This document shows, piece by piece, positions 11,490-23,270 of a DNA stretch of 64,000 bases. The notes below the pieces were generated by a model that ran no database searches, was not told where the DNA came from, and saw only the letters and a list, made by a program, of their open reading frames with translations. Each line of letters begins with the position of its first letter. Within the stretch, counting starts at the first letter, position 1. Source of the stretch: Thuidium tamariscinum (Eukaryota; Streptophyta; Bryopsida; Hypnales; Thuidiaceae); the NCBI GenBank assembly GCA_947034885.2, contig OX344753.2, positions 19,158,001 through 19,222,000 on the forward strand. The letters are read 5' to 3'. A program made the translations under genes and the position numbers.

Positions 11490-13461
11490 TCCATCCAAAC
11501 TACCCATTTACCAAAAAAAATAGAATATTTGGCCATGACTTTTAAATCATATTTCCAAAGGTCTTAAATTTTAGTGCTCATGAAAGATACTCTTTGTCCA
11601 TGTCTTCTATTAAAGTTTTAGACCAAAACATGGAAATCTCTATTCACATGTACCTCCCTTAAATTACTATATAACCAAATTCAGTAGGCTACTTGTTTAG
11701 GGGTTAATATGCTCCATTTTTTGACAACCAAAGTAGTTTAGAAGATTTTTTTTTTATCAAACTTGAGTAGCCTCCAAACATGCGATCTCCAAAATTCAAT
11801 CTTGGACAAGACAATGATGGCCAGATTGTTGACGAATGAACCTTAAACCTTGATAATTTTATACTAATTTTGAGAATTGTCTTCATCTCATAAAAGTACT
11901 TTGCTAAAAACTAATTGAAAACTCCTTCACAAGGATAAATGAGCTTGCCATAGGGAAGCCAAAGAATTAGGAGGAAGTTCATCGGCCTTCTTTGCACATC
12001 GCTTGCCATCAGGTTCTCGATATTCATGTAGTGATAGTAATTACTGGTTCCATGGGAGTATTGACAAATCAATGGGAGCAATCCATTATCTATTAGTGGG
12101 AGACTAAGGTAGAGGCACCTAAATGCAACACTTATTGAAAATTTGTAGATCTTGAGGGTAGCTATACAATAAAATGATGTGTGCTTGTTAGGAAACGGTT
12201 TAGAAAACCAACAAAATTTGTTTTGTATTTTTCTAAGGTTGTATGAATATAATTCAAAATTTTGAAAACAATTGTGTAGATGTACTTATTGTGACCACTA
12301 AACTAACACTAAAGTGGGTAGAGAAACATCCAAAAGTGACACACCATAAACTTAGATCACATGCAACTAATTAACAAATGCAAGATCCACCCTTATAAGA
12401 ATGACAACTTCTTGAACTCCCATGTGTCTACTTTGAGTTCAATTGTGCTTGCATTTGGGTTCTTCTATCTTACATACATTGGCAGTTACAATAAAACCAA
12501 CAGTATCATAGCCTTGAACCACAAGTTTAAATGCAACAATTCCTAGCACCACTAACGTAACTAAGCTTATCATCATTGTATTGGTACAATTTGCAGACAT
12601 CATCAACACTTAGTAGCAAGCAAACCTTCAACAAGTTATCTTTTGAAGAATGAAGATGACAAGAAGCATGCCTTTGAGCTTCTAGAATTGAAGGAAATTT
12701 CACCATGTAATTTTTTTGGCAAATTTGGCCAAGTACTATTTCAATGAATGTTGTCATAGGCATACACAAGAATCCACACCTTTCATGGTTTTAATAAGGT
12801 AGGAGCATCCAAATGCAACACTAATTATTCTTAGACATCTAGAAAAAAACTTGAATCCAAATCTGAGTGGACCAAAGAAGATATGTGGGGTTTTGAAGGA
12901 GACAAGTGAGGTTCTAAGAAGTTGTCCCTCTCTTTCAAGAAATGGCCAATCACCTACACGAGGTTCAAGGTTAGACTGTGCCACTTTTTGGTGTTTCCAT
13001 GCCAATTTTGGTATTAGTCTAGTGTTCACAATAGGCAAAGCTGTTTTCAAAAATTCATATTGTATTCATACAAGCTCGGAAAAACATGAAACCATTTTTG
13101 TTAATTTTTTGAACCATTTTCTAACAAATCTACATCATTTTATTTTGTAGCTATCTTCAAGATTTGAGTTTGAAACAAGTGTCACTTTTAGGTACTTCTA
13201 CCTTATTAAGCTCAATCACCATGCAAAAGCTCAATATTATGAATTAGTGATATAAAATTATATTGACATCTCTTTACATACAAATCCACATTTGTTTGAA
13301 CAAAAAATCCCTCTACTGATTTGTCACAAACAAGTTTACAACTTTACATATCATATTACCTGATCTGGAAGTTAATTATTTTCAGCCTACAAAATTTTGG
13401 ACTTGAGATTTGGACTAATTATACTATTACAATGGATTCACTCAAATACACAACTCACCTT
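11490..13461. other. AT-rich spacer with decayed repeat, no gene
   Basis: A second TTTAGGGGTTAA terminus occurs at about 11697, suggesting another decayed TTAA-family end. Opposed short open frames at 12754-13150 have no recognisable domain and are disrupted or altered in the other copy. Confidence 0.4.
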
Positions 13462-13529
13462 AAAGTGCCATCTATAGTCTATGTACATTTTCAAAATTAC
13501 TTATGTACACAGACTATAGATGGCACTTT
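13462..13529. repeat. Short hairpin with 19-bp perfect arms
   Basis: The arms 13462-13480 and 13511-13529 are perfect inverted repeats (AAAGTGCCATCTATAGTCT and its complement), with further pairing of ATGTACAT toward the loop. The right copy (47435-47503) keeps the hairpin with several mismatches in the left arm. It may be a tiny foldback element. Confidence 0.7.
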
Positions 13530-13545
13530 CACAAACAAACTTTAA

Positions 13546-14466
13546 CCCCTAAAGGACCGCAACTATGTTTCTACCAAAATTGCTCCAAAACTGTCATTTC
13601 TAGGACAGCTACCAAATTTTTTTTTTAAAAGTTTTTTGACACATGTAACTATAGGATCTTCTAGTGCACTAGTTTGGAAAGATGTAAAAAAAATTCAGAA
13701 GTTTCTGCCATGTAGATTGCAAGAGATGAGTGTTTGAAGTTACAAAAATCATTTTTTTTCCACTGCGGAAATCCGGGCAGCTGCACTTCAGAAGGCCACA
13801 TTTGTATGAAAAAATGTCCAAAATGGTTGAAACTCTTTGGATTGATGTTCAATTCAAGTTGGCTACATGCTTGAAAATTTTCATATCATTTGGAATTGTA
13901 CAACATGTACAAAAAAAATAGTAAGTAGGAAGAAGTAGAGAATGATTTAAAATACAAAAATGGCAACAATTTATTTATTGAATTGAAAAATGTCAATCCC
14001 AATGGTTCAAATGTTGTAATAAAAAATCTACACCCAATTTTTTTATTCTTTTTCAAAAATATTGAAAATTGAGTAAAATAAAGGACTTCAAAGTTTATTT
14101 TAAAGAAGAGAATCTATAACTACCCGCAAACTAAAACTCTTCATAACTTTTGACTCATTAATCAAAATGGAATGATTCAAAGCTTTCCATGTATATATTA
14201 ATCTATAATACCAATTTCAAATTTTTATTTCCTAAAAAAGTGATTTTTTTTATTTGCCCAAACTGCCCGAGTTGAGAAACAAACAACATTTTATGCAATA
14301 ACTTTTCAATTATGTAGTCAAAAGTTACGAAAATTGTTGGGCTTTGAAGATACTCCTCGTCCACACCTTCTATTAAATTTTGGTTCCAAAATATGAAAAT
14401 CTCTAGCCACACGTACCTGCCCAAAATCACTATGTTGCCAAAAATGGCATGTTGGTCCTTTAGGGG
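13546..14466 (+). mobile_element. TTAA-flanked non-autonomous element, copy P2
   Basis: This 921-base insertion is present in the left copy only. It has TTAA on both sides (13542-13545, 14467-14470) and termini CCCCTAAAGGACC and GGTCCTTTAGGGG. The right copy is empty at about 47515, with a single TTAACCC; the filled site has an extra ATAA on the right. It is non-coding and related to P1 and P3. Confidence 0.85.
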
Positions 14467-15258
14467 TTAAATAACCCTTAATAACTTTTGTATACTATAT
14501 CCAAATGTTGCATTCTTTGGTGCATTGGAATGTGCTTTTACTTGCCAACAAGATTACATGAAAATTTGATTAGTCTATTAGTAGTAACTAGGCACAATAC
14601 CAATGTTGGGCAATTTTGGGTATATCCACCTTATATATTTTGAAATAGCTTTGAAGATATCATCCATATCCACATTGTTGATGTGGGGTCCAGCTTGGAT
14701 GTTCAAAAACAATATTGTAGTAATTAATTTGTTCAATGAAGCTCTAGATCTTGAATGTTTTTGTTGACTAATGCTTCTCTCTAAAAATCTAAATAATCTC
14801 TACATTAGAATTGGCTGTAGGGTTCATATCTCTTGTGGTCAATTGTTCTTAAACCAACTCATTGATCCATTCCGCCCAATCTAAGACTCTCTTCAATCCC
14901 TCCTTTAAACGACTACCTAGTCCACCTTCCCCAATGCTACCATTGTTTGGATTAGCATCATTGATATTTGTACCAAAATAAGCTTTGTGGGTGCCTAGGC
15001 CCTAGCAAGGAAAAGTTGAACTTCATGAAGTGCCTATCAAAAGACAAAATAGCCTTGTAAGTTTTAGTACCTTCTTTGCAAACTAATTGCTTGATATAGA
15101 TACCCTTGTCAAAAATCCAAAATATATATGTCTAATTCATTGAATATAGACTCTCATTGAAAACAAGTTGCCTTGAATCATGTATAACAATCATGTTTTA
15201 TGAGAGAAAAATTGATCTGCCTACAATATTTTCACTTCTACAAGCTCCCAATCATTAT
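14467..15258. other. AT-rich spacer, no gene recognised
   Basis: This stretch matches 47517-48321 with scattered substitutions and small indels. I see no domains or RNA genes. Confidence 0.4.
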
Positions 15259-15974
15259 GGGATGATTGCAAGAAACACATGTACTATATTGCATCACTCA
15301 ATGTGTGCTGATCTATTTTTTGGCCATAATTTTTGTGTTTTGGCTCTAAATGACTCAAGATTTATAGAAAATGTACTCATGATTATTACGCACCTTGCCT
15401 AATGTTTCCACAATTTAAAAAAAATACTATCTATAAATAGACCCCAATTTAATGTTACACTTGCCAATTTGGAGGTTTTTAGTACTATTTAGCATCCAAA
15501 AAAACAAATTTTGAGCTGAAATTTCATGAAGATGGTCTTTCAATAGACTTGTAGCTAATGACCGAAGTAATTTTCAAATAATTATTATTATGTGTTGTAG
15601 AAATTCACAAAGTGAGCCTTTTTCTACTTGCATTTTGAAACAAGTAAAAAATGATTTGGGTGAGTTTTTTTTTGTAAAAATACATCTCCATAAAGTTGTT
15701 GCAAATCTACAATTTTTATTTTATTTTAAAAAAAAAATCCTATTTTTCTTTAATTAAAATATCAAAGTATACATTTTCTTGAGATATGACACTTTTCTAG
15801 TACTCCTACTTAGAGAATTTTTCTAAACATTTCTTTTGGTGGTTCTTTTTGCCTTGAAGGTGTATACATTATTCATATTTTTTAAATTTAAAAAAAATTA
15901 TTTTTCTAATTTTAAAGTATTCCTGGAAAATCATAAAAATGCAACCAAATTGGTAGGTCTTTCTTGCAATCACC
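15259..15974 (-). mobile_element. GATTGCAAG-family TIR element, copy C
   Basis: The termini GGGATGATTGCAAGAAACAC and CTTGCAATCACC are flanked by TTAT (15255-15258 and 15975-15978). The interior is the reverse complement of the interiors at 2674 and 7732 (CAAAGTGAGC and GCCAATTTGGAGG blocks). The counterpart is 48322-49038. There is no transposase. Confidence 0.8.
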
Positions 15975-16265
15975 TTATCATAAACAAATATTGGTACCTT
16001 CATAGAGAAATGGTGTCAACGTTTTTACATCGCTAAAGAAATAAGAATGATATGCATTAAATGGACAAAATAATGTGGAATACATTGAACTGAGTAGTCA
16101 TAAAATAAAATGTTGTATACACTAGTTTCACATGATTGTAGTGTAGTCATACAAATCCAATAAGCCATGCCCCTGATTCAAATAATATAGAAAAATTATG
16201 AAATAATGGCAACAATAATTGTCTTCAAAACAAATTTCTATGCTATGAAAAATATTGAGGTAGTT

Positions 16266-16614
16266 CACTAGAAGAAATCTACACTATTCCTGCCAAAAAC
16301 TGCGTTAAACTTGCCAAAATTGCGTTAAACTTAACAAAAACTGTGTTGGGACTACGTTGCGTTCAACATAACGTGTGGAGTGGATTGTGTTGAATTCTCC
16401 TTTCGTAACGCAAAATTTTGTGTTTCAACGTTTCAACAAAAAATTGAACAAGGAAAACGCAGTATTCAACAAGGAAAACGCAGAATTTCGTGTTAGAATG
16501 AAAAATTCCGCTTGACAAAGGAGAACCTCAACACAATCCACCCCACGCATTACGTTTAAGGCAACACAGTTTTAACACAATTTTTGTGAAACACAACGTA
16601 GTTTTCTTCTAGTG
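16266..16614. mobile_element. CACTA-like non-autonomous element with 3-bp target duplication
   Basis: A 349-base insertion begins CACTAGAAGAAA and ends TTTTCTTCTAGTG, flanked by GTT (16263-16265, 16615-16617). The right copy reads GTAGTTGCTAC with no insertion, so the site is precisely empty. CACTA ends plus a 3-bp duplication fit the CACTA/EnSpm superfamily. The interior has repeated motifs (TGCGTTAAACTT, AACAAGGAAAACGCAG). Confidence 0.9.
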
Positions 16615-16748
16615 GTTGCTACTTCTTTGGAGTGCATTGTGTGTGACAAACTATTATAATGAGTTCAAAAGAAGTGTTAAATGATTTATGATATGTTTTA
16701 ATTTTTTCTTGACCTCCCACCCCAACTTGAATTTTCTAGAGACATATT

Positions 16749-17560
16749 GCAATGCAATCAATATGGGATACATCCATGTTTGTATTCATATCTAATATAT
16801 CCATCTTGTATCCTTATTCTATCTTTCCAATTCACACACCCAATATCGTTCGTTCCACTTACATCAATGACTTCGAGTTTTTTAAAAAGATCAATGGTAT
16901 TTGGAGGGTGGGTAATTTCTTGTGAAGTCAAAACAATGGATGTGAATTTTTTCATGGGAGGGGGGAGAAATTTAAATTGAAACATCTTGACTGCCTCATT
17001 TTTCATTGTGGGATTCAATGTGCTCTTCAACAATCCACTTAATGGTTTCTTCATTTTTGGCACACGCAATATATTCTTACATTGGAACCTAAAGGCTATG
17101 AATTGTCTGGATGAAGCTCATGGTCTAACCCTTTCTCCTTTTCCTACTTGGTCGAGGACCCACTGCTTGTGCTTCCCAATATACTGAATATACAACAGGA
17201 TTGGATGCCACAACATACTCACCGTCACCATTTGATATCCTCAAGGCATTAATATACGGAAAATAAGATCACATTCAAAATGTCCTGTTACGTTACATGT
17301 AAAATTGAATGACAAATATCAAAACTGCCCAAGTAAGATCAACCAAACACTTTAATGTTATTTTGAACATTGAATGAAGAATGCCTGATAAAAAAAACAA
17401 ATTGCATATGTTTCAAGCCTGTGGGAGTTTAATTGTTTGTATCCAAGAATGTCACTTCCTTAGATTGGATATATTGGATAAATATAATCAAAGTATGATG
17501 AATCAGTTACTGAGGTAGAGTTATGAATTATTTCATGTTGTCTGTTGACATGACCGACTT
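16749..17560. other. Single-copy DNA after the duplication breakpoint
   Basis: Open frames of about 100 codons exist on both strands around 16758-17069, but none shows a recognisable domain, splice framework or start context. No gene is called. Confidence 0.35.
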
Positions 17561-19397
17561 CGTGCATTGAAGGCGTTCTCCCTCTTCCTCTTTAACCCTT
17601 GGGGTAGCTTCACTTACATTTACAGAGTCGGCATTGTTGTGATTACGAACTTCTTGGTTTTGAGCCTTGAGCTAAGTTGCATTTTTCTCTTGTCTCTGCT
17701 GCTCGAGGTTGATGAAGTGCAGATGTAGCTTGCTCGCTCAGGGAGTATGTCTTTGAACCCGCATTGCTTGCATGCGCCACTTGCAGAATCTGTGACATCA
17801 GACTATCAGCTGGCATTGTCGTCTACAGCATCGTATTCCGGCATCGATCTGAATTAGTTGTTCAAACAATTGATCGCTGGAGATTAGTGCTTGCAGTGGT
17901 TTACTTGAGTCTAGCCCTTTTTTCACGTCTCAGGCTACTGTCGTGTCATGGGGAGAACACCAAAGCATAGAAAGAGTCCAGTTGCAACTCTGGCGCTTGG
18001 ATCAGATCTTGCAGTTGTTGGGTTTGCCGAAAGAGGAGAAGCGAAGCTCGTGGGAGAGACTCGTGCACCCGCGACAAAGGTTTACAGGAGGGGTGTAGTT
18101 GTCTCAGGGCGAGCGTTAGGTGAATCCCGGGCTGTATGCAGGTCTCGTGGTTTTGGAGGGGGAGAAGGCCTCTGGACGTCTAAAACTGCTGGCAGACCTG
18201 GAAATGGCACGAATGAAAAGAATGGTCTAGAATCACGTATTTCTTATGATTAAAGATGCATGCACTCATGAGAATTGGCCAAACAAGTGCTTCCTTTTCA
18301 CCACAAATCCATTGCAAGTAACTACTCTCACTTGGTAAGAGAGTAAAAGTTGGTCATACAAGAAAGTTTCTTGCAATTCTTCAATGAGCGATTATTTGGA
18401 TACACAACTGGACAAAGGACGGACGTAAATTGTGAGCTACAAGAAGGGAACCAACTTGATCACAACATGAGCGAAAATCTCTTGCAATCATTCCACGCCG
18501 CTGGTGTGTGGTTGATATGCAGAGAAGGAGAATTGTGCAATCAGTGGCATTCAAAACCCCAACAAATTCATGGGGTCATATTCCATACCTGTGAATGCGA
18601 AGTCGATGGTGTGGTTGGACGAGTGCAACGTCCAGGCAAGAGAGGCACCCAGTGACCCCAGCTTGCTGCAATCCGTGAAGCTCCTGGCAGTAAAGGTTTT
18701 GTTGCAATCTTGCGCAATTGGAGCTCACAACCAGCGCAGCAACCAGTATCCACAATTGGAACGCCGAAGCCATCACCATCCTCTGCTGGAACAACAGTTC
18801 TTGCAAGTCCTGTATTGGACGCTTTCACAACACAACAGCCTCCAAAATATTTCCTAGAAGATTGCCAATGGCGAGAATCACCAAGCACACCTTCGAAGCA
18901 AACGCTTACTACATATTCCGTCAAATTGCATTCACTTGCAAATTGCTAGTGCCGAAAACGAGCTCACCCAAAACAGGAAAATCGAAGCAACTCTCAGCTG
19001 GAGCACAACCAGATGTAATGTACCATACGGGTGACAAAGTTATATTGAGTCGATTGAGTTTCTGCAGCAGTGCAGTGATGAGAGCTCAAGGGCTGGGAGG
19101 CAACTCCAGTCGAACAAAAGCTAGCAAGAGGTCACCGCAGGAACTCGAAATGCGCGTACCAAGAGGGTCGCCGCAAGTGCGAAAGTTGCGAGACCAAGAT
19201 TTAAGGTTTTACAGGTCCCTGTGCCGACAGAACCCGCGTTTCATTGCTTCGATGACACCTTCCCAGCGACACCTTCCCCAACAAAAACTGGCCAGGAAAT
19301 CCAAAGATCCTGTGGCCTAAACCCTGAACCCATGGAACCCATGAAATTCGCCACTTCCATGGCTCAATTGCACTGGATCTTCCGACGTCGTCGAAGA
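17561..19397. other. GC-richer island with unidentified, probably decayed coding DNA
   Basis: Base composition rises clearly against the flanks, and overlapping medium-length open frames occur on both strands (17948-18253 and 18718-19320 plus; 18568-18924 minus). None has a convincing domain. One plus-strand stretch near 18770-18830 (CWNNSSCKSC) vaguely recalls the cysteine-rich loop of plant tetraspanins, but no flanking membrane segments were found. It may be the remnant of one or more genes. Confidence 0.3.
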
Positions 19398-20364
19398 CTA
19401 GAATTTACTGTCGGAGGAATCCATAGCTACATGAGAAGCTTGGGAATCTATAGTGGAGAAAGTGTGTCTGGATGGAACCCCGCCACAAACCGGGAACTGG
19501 ACCAATCTCGACATATTTTTAAGCGCTCGATCAAGCCTCCCTTGACCTCTGCAACCATTACGACATCGCCGGCGCTCTTCGCGACCAAGGCATTCTTCCG
19601 AACGATCGTCACTCCAAACATAACCAGCGCACTCACGGCGCTTGATCGAGTGGCTGATACTTCCAATCCTCCCGAACATGGCACTCCATCAAGACCCGAG
19701 CACGCGCCGTCCTTGGACCATTCGTGTTTCCAGAAACCTTCGTTGCTTCTTGACTTGCACGCTAAGGTGCCCCAGGTCTTGTGCAAGTGATCCATCACTT
19801 CCGCGAGCTGCATTTCAAAAACCAATTTGCTCAGTAAACCCTAAAACAAAGTTAACAACACCCTGCGTTCTTTTCTAGGAATTGGGGATTAGTTTTACCT
19901 CGTTTGGATCAAACTCTATATTCCTGCATTTCATTGGATATGTGCCGTTGTTGTGGTTGGGCCAGAGGCCGTGCATGCCGAAGACAGAGTCAGGTTCGCC
20001 AGTCACGGGAAAGCAACAGCCATTCTTGGTGTCGCAGTATGATCCCTCAGTACAATTGAACCAAGACCAAATTGAATCTCAAATTGCAAATTTGGGCACA
20101 AGAGTAATCAAAGCACATTAAAGAACACGTTATGCGATTCGATGGTCAGTTCAAGCATCGAATAAGGGCTTCCATAAATTAGGGCTTGGTGGTTTCACCT
20201 ATTGTGCAAGACTAAGAGGAAGTAGTCAAACCTGTTATCAAGCTTACGTCGGGTACTGTCGGTTATCCGAAAGGACTTGGAAGAGATGAATTGCCATTCA
20301 CCATCTCCACCAACAAGAAGATCGTAAGGAACAGGACAGCGAGTGCCAGCAGCTGCAACTCCAT
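19398..20364 (-). pseudogene. RNase T2 family pseudogene, internally rearranged
   Basis: Read on the minus strand, an ATG at 20364 starts a hydrophobic signal-peptide-like segment (MELQLLALAVLFLTIFLL). A TAA at 20263-20265 interrupts the frame. FDYFLLVLHN (about 20201-20230) matches the family's N-terminal strand. An exon ending at 19899 with a GT donor carries GSYCDTKNGCC and the first active-site motif HGLWPN. The next exon, from 19807 after a CAG acceptor, carries the second motif FWKHEWSKDGAC. Downstream, the expected continuation lies on the opposite strand: plus-strand 19540-19610 encodes HYDIAGALRDQGILPNDRH. A small inversion is inferred. The stop, frame changes and inversion point to a dead gene. 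RNase T2 enzymes are secreted or vacuolar endoribonucleases. The C-terminal end was not identified. Confidence 0.75.
19532..19655. repeat. Inverted repeat bordering the flipped RNase T2 segment
   Basis: CGCTCGATCAAGC on the left and GCTTGATCGAG on the right face each other around the plus-strand RNase T2-like stretch. Flipping the enclosed DNA would put that stretch on the same strand as the rest of the pseudogene. Confidence 0.65.
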
Positions 20365-21720
20365 TGGGACATATGCATTACTGAGGACAGTAATAAAACA
20401 TTGCTTTGGGACTTCCGCCTGTGCGCCTCAAATTCCTCCCAAATTCCCGAAACACTGGAGAGAATTTTATGATCATGCCATGACTGCCACCTCTCATCTC
20501 TTTGAGCTTAGGGCTCCATCTCTCTTTCCTGGCCATGGTTTGGTCTACGCGGGTGAGCGGTTAGCTGGTTTCGTCGCAACGTAGTTCATTAGCAGGCTGA
20601 TTGTCAAGCCGGAATTAGGAATTGTTGCGGCTTCAATCACACTGCCAATGTTAAGTGAGCCGCTTCCTTCCCTCTCTTCAGCAGCTTTTGGTATCGGCGA
20701 GGATATCTTATCGGCCACTCCATTTTTTCTTTCAAAACTTTCTCCGGTTCTGGATCTTGTCGTTCTAGTCTCGAGTTTCGTCTCCTGTTTATACACGCTA
20801 ATGACGTTTGAAGCAGAAGGCAGTCATGGAGAATGTACTCGGAAATAAATTAGGGAGGAAATGCAAATGAAGTTTGGGATTCTACAATTTCACTGAAATG
20901 TACTGCGACTCCCCTATTGTCAAATTGTGCCACAGTGGATCTTCCAATGAAGATCCTCCAATGAGATTCAAGTTGTGATCGACTTTGTGATAGCTAGTGG
21001 GTCGCACTGTTACTACTATGTCTTGAATTTCTTTTAGAAGCTCAAACCATTCATGGTTTGCCACGAATCTCCCCATTGATCAAAATGTAAAATTAAGCCT
21101 CTAAATTAATTTCTCTTAATGCAAGGCTTTCACTCTCTGTAATACTTTGAACCTCCATCGGTGCGGTCGCAAGGAACAGGAAAGCATCGACAATTTCATT
21201 GCTTGGGAATTTGGGTCGATGATCAGAGACATAGCATTACGCACATGCTCTCATGTTGATTCCGTGTCGTCAAAGTTTGTTGATTAATTTTCTAGTTCAT
21301 TCATTGTCTAGCTAATGAAGAAGACAGTCAATTTCTGTTCTGGATTTATGGTGAGGGATCAGTTACCAGGGCTTGTGACATGATTCACGACAATTTCATG
21401 AACACAACTGAATGGCTGCAACCCCACTTGCGCTGTAGAAGCCTAGAGATTCCACTCCTAAGTTAGCTACAGTAGGCCGACCGAGAACATGGAAGACTTT
21501 TCTGGGGACGCGCCACTGTAACACCACTGTAGCAGTGGTAGTGCCGTCCTTTGCACGCCGAGCTTCGGAGGAGCCAAGGGAAACCCTTTCCTTGTTCTCC
21601 GACGCCGATGTATTCTTGAGGAACGCAATGGGCGCTGCTCCCCCCGGCTTGCGAAGGCCGGATTCGGGCTCCCCTACGAATTTCGACTGGTGGGTTGAGG
21701 TGAAGTCCCGTCCTCTTGCG
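20365..21720. other. Upstream of the RNase T2 remnant, nothing identified
   Basis: A minus-strand frame at 20545-20796 ends in a mildly hydrophobic tail and has no recognisable domain. Frames on both strands at 21396-21950 overlap each other. No gene is called. Confidence 0.3.
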
Positions 21721-21750
21721 CTTACCGAAAAATTGGAACCCTCTCCGAGA

Positions 21751-22340
21751 TGCATGCACGAGAGCAGCTTGTATTGTGAGTTGTTGTTGCAGTACTTGTC
21801 GCAGGTTTCCTCGTCCAGCGTTACGCATCACATTCTGAGCATTAGGTGTTGGTGGCCTGGGAGTTGTAAGTTAGGGATTCGGTTATGGTCTGTGGAAGTG
21901 GTGTACTCGATCTTGGATGCTAATTTGTGGCGATCTTCTCTCTTGTAGAGCCGTGAAGCCATTGAGGGGCAAAAGCTTGCAAGCTCCGTGCCAATTTTCA
22001 CATCAAGGTGCGAGTGGCTGCATTTGCATCTTTGTCGGTATGGTTGGGAAAGAGATGTCTGTGTTGCTCAATTGATTTTTCTTGAGGATGGACTCTGCCT
22101 GATATTGGGGCGAGCAAGTTCTGATCAGTTGTTAAGCAACTTGTTGATTTTCGTTGTCGTAATTAGTTGGGTAGATTCTGCAAGGTAGCGACTTAGCCAG
22201 TTTGCGATTCGAGATTGTTTTGCCATGGGCAACTGGTTGAGATGTAGTGCACCACAACAACGGCTTGGGTTCTTGGTGTCTCTGTAAAGATTGCTTTAGG
22301 ATGATCGAGTGTCATGTGAATCCTTTGCTCAGGGTGTAGA
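21751..22340 (+). repeat. Diverged tandem duplication, unit 1 (GC-richer)
   Basis: Co-linear matches with 22822-23270 include TATTGTGAGTTGTT followed by TTGCA, then TTAGTTGGG, CAGTTTGYGATTYGAGAT and CATGGSYA. Many differences are C here and T in the second unit. No product was recognised. Confidence 0.55.
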
Positions 22341-22821
22341 CTAGCTTTGTCAGAGCAGAATACGCACACATACAAGGGAGTGGTTTGTCATAATTGAACA
22401 GATCTTCAATTATGAAGGTTGCACTGTAGAGGACCCCAACTAGCATGGTTTGTGAAACACCCCCATCAGTTCAATTTGTCGGTTCAAGTCTGGAACCCAA
22501 TATTTTCTTCCTTTCTTTTTAAATGTATGAAAAGTTTAGAATATGATATGTGTCAACTTTGTTTTGCAAGCATATTTTGACATTGCCATTCATGTTTTCT
22601 AAACTCTCTTAGGGAATATTTACATCTACTCGACTCCCTATCCAAAGCATTTGTTTTAAGAGCTATGGTGCTCTAAACAGTTGTGTAGTGCTTTGAGAAG
22701 AAAATAGTGGGAAATCTTTCCTATTTAGTTTGTTATGATGTTCTCATGTTGATCCATGAAAGCTAAGGGTGTAATATTGTGCATATTGCAAGTCCACAAG
22801 TATAGGCACCAACTATAGTAT

Positions 22822-23270
22822 TTGTTGGACATGAGTAGCTTTTATTGTGAGTTGTTCTTGCATTATTTGTGCATGACTCCTCAACCATTGTTACAGGTCA
22901 CATTGCAAATTAACTATGTTTTGAGTGTAATTTTCCATGTGGTAATGTTTTGTCTTGTAGATTTACAAAGCTTCTGTAGGAACAAAGCCTTGCACAATGT
23001 GAATTTTCATTTATAGGTGAGGGTTATATCATGTACATTTTTCTCTATATTGTAAGGAGTACAATGGGTTGCCTTGCTTGTTTTGGAATAAGTTTGCTAA
23101 AATTGATTCAAGCTAGTTCATATCCCTTGTTATGTTTCTCCATCCTTTGCAACTTGTTCATTCATGCCATCTTCATTAGTTGGGATATTCCATGGACAAC
23201 TTCTTGGGCAGTTTGTGATTTGAGATAGCCTTGTCATGGCTACCAAATGGTTTAGTTGTAACCCCCCTTA
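22822..23270 (+). repeat. Diverged tandem duplication, unit 2 (AT-richer)
   Basis: This is the partner of 21751-22340, with the same order of matching blocks but strongly AT-shifted. It is non-coding as far as can be seen. Confidence 0.55.

Larger units (their letters stand above)
1..16748 (+). repeat. Segmental duplication, left copy
   Basis: This segment matches 33383-49466 in the same orientation; for example the array end at 1268 corresponds to 35335, and 5074 corresponds to 39253. Sequence identity ends just after a shared GACATATT at about 16748 and 49466. The left boundary is outside the window. The offset changes stepwise where one copy has gained or lost DNA: an 8-base deletion near 36040, a 120-base deletion in the element at 3901, and insertions at 8449, 13546 and 16266 here and at 45210 in the other copy. 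The spacing suggests a tandem duplication of about 34 kb that included the kinase-TPR gene; this is inferred because the upstream part of this copy is not visible. Confidence 0.95.

Noticed and set aside
12754-13150. Opposed open frames of about 100 codons near 12.8-13.1 kb
   Set aside because: They have no recognisable domain and are only partly preserved in the duplicated copy, where all of the DNA is preserved anyway.
16758-17069. A 103-codon minus-strand frame that might be retroelement-derived
   Set aside because: No reverse transcriptase, protease or gag motif could be identified, and there are no flanking long terminal repeats.
18350-18940. Possible tetraspanin (CWNNSSCKSC and an upstream FHAAG-like stretch)
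   Set aside because: The frames do not join, no four membrane segments were found, and the cysteine pattern is only loosely similar.
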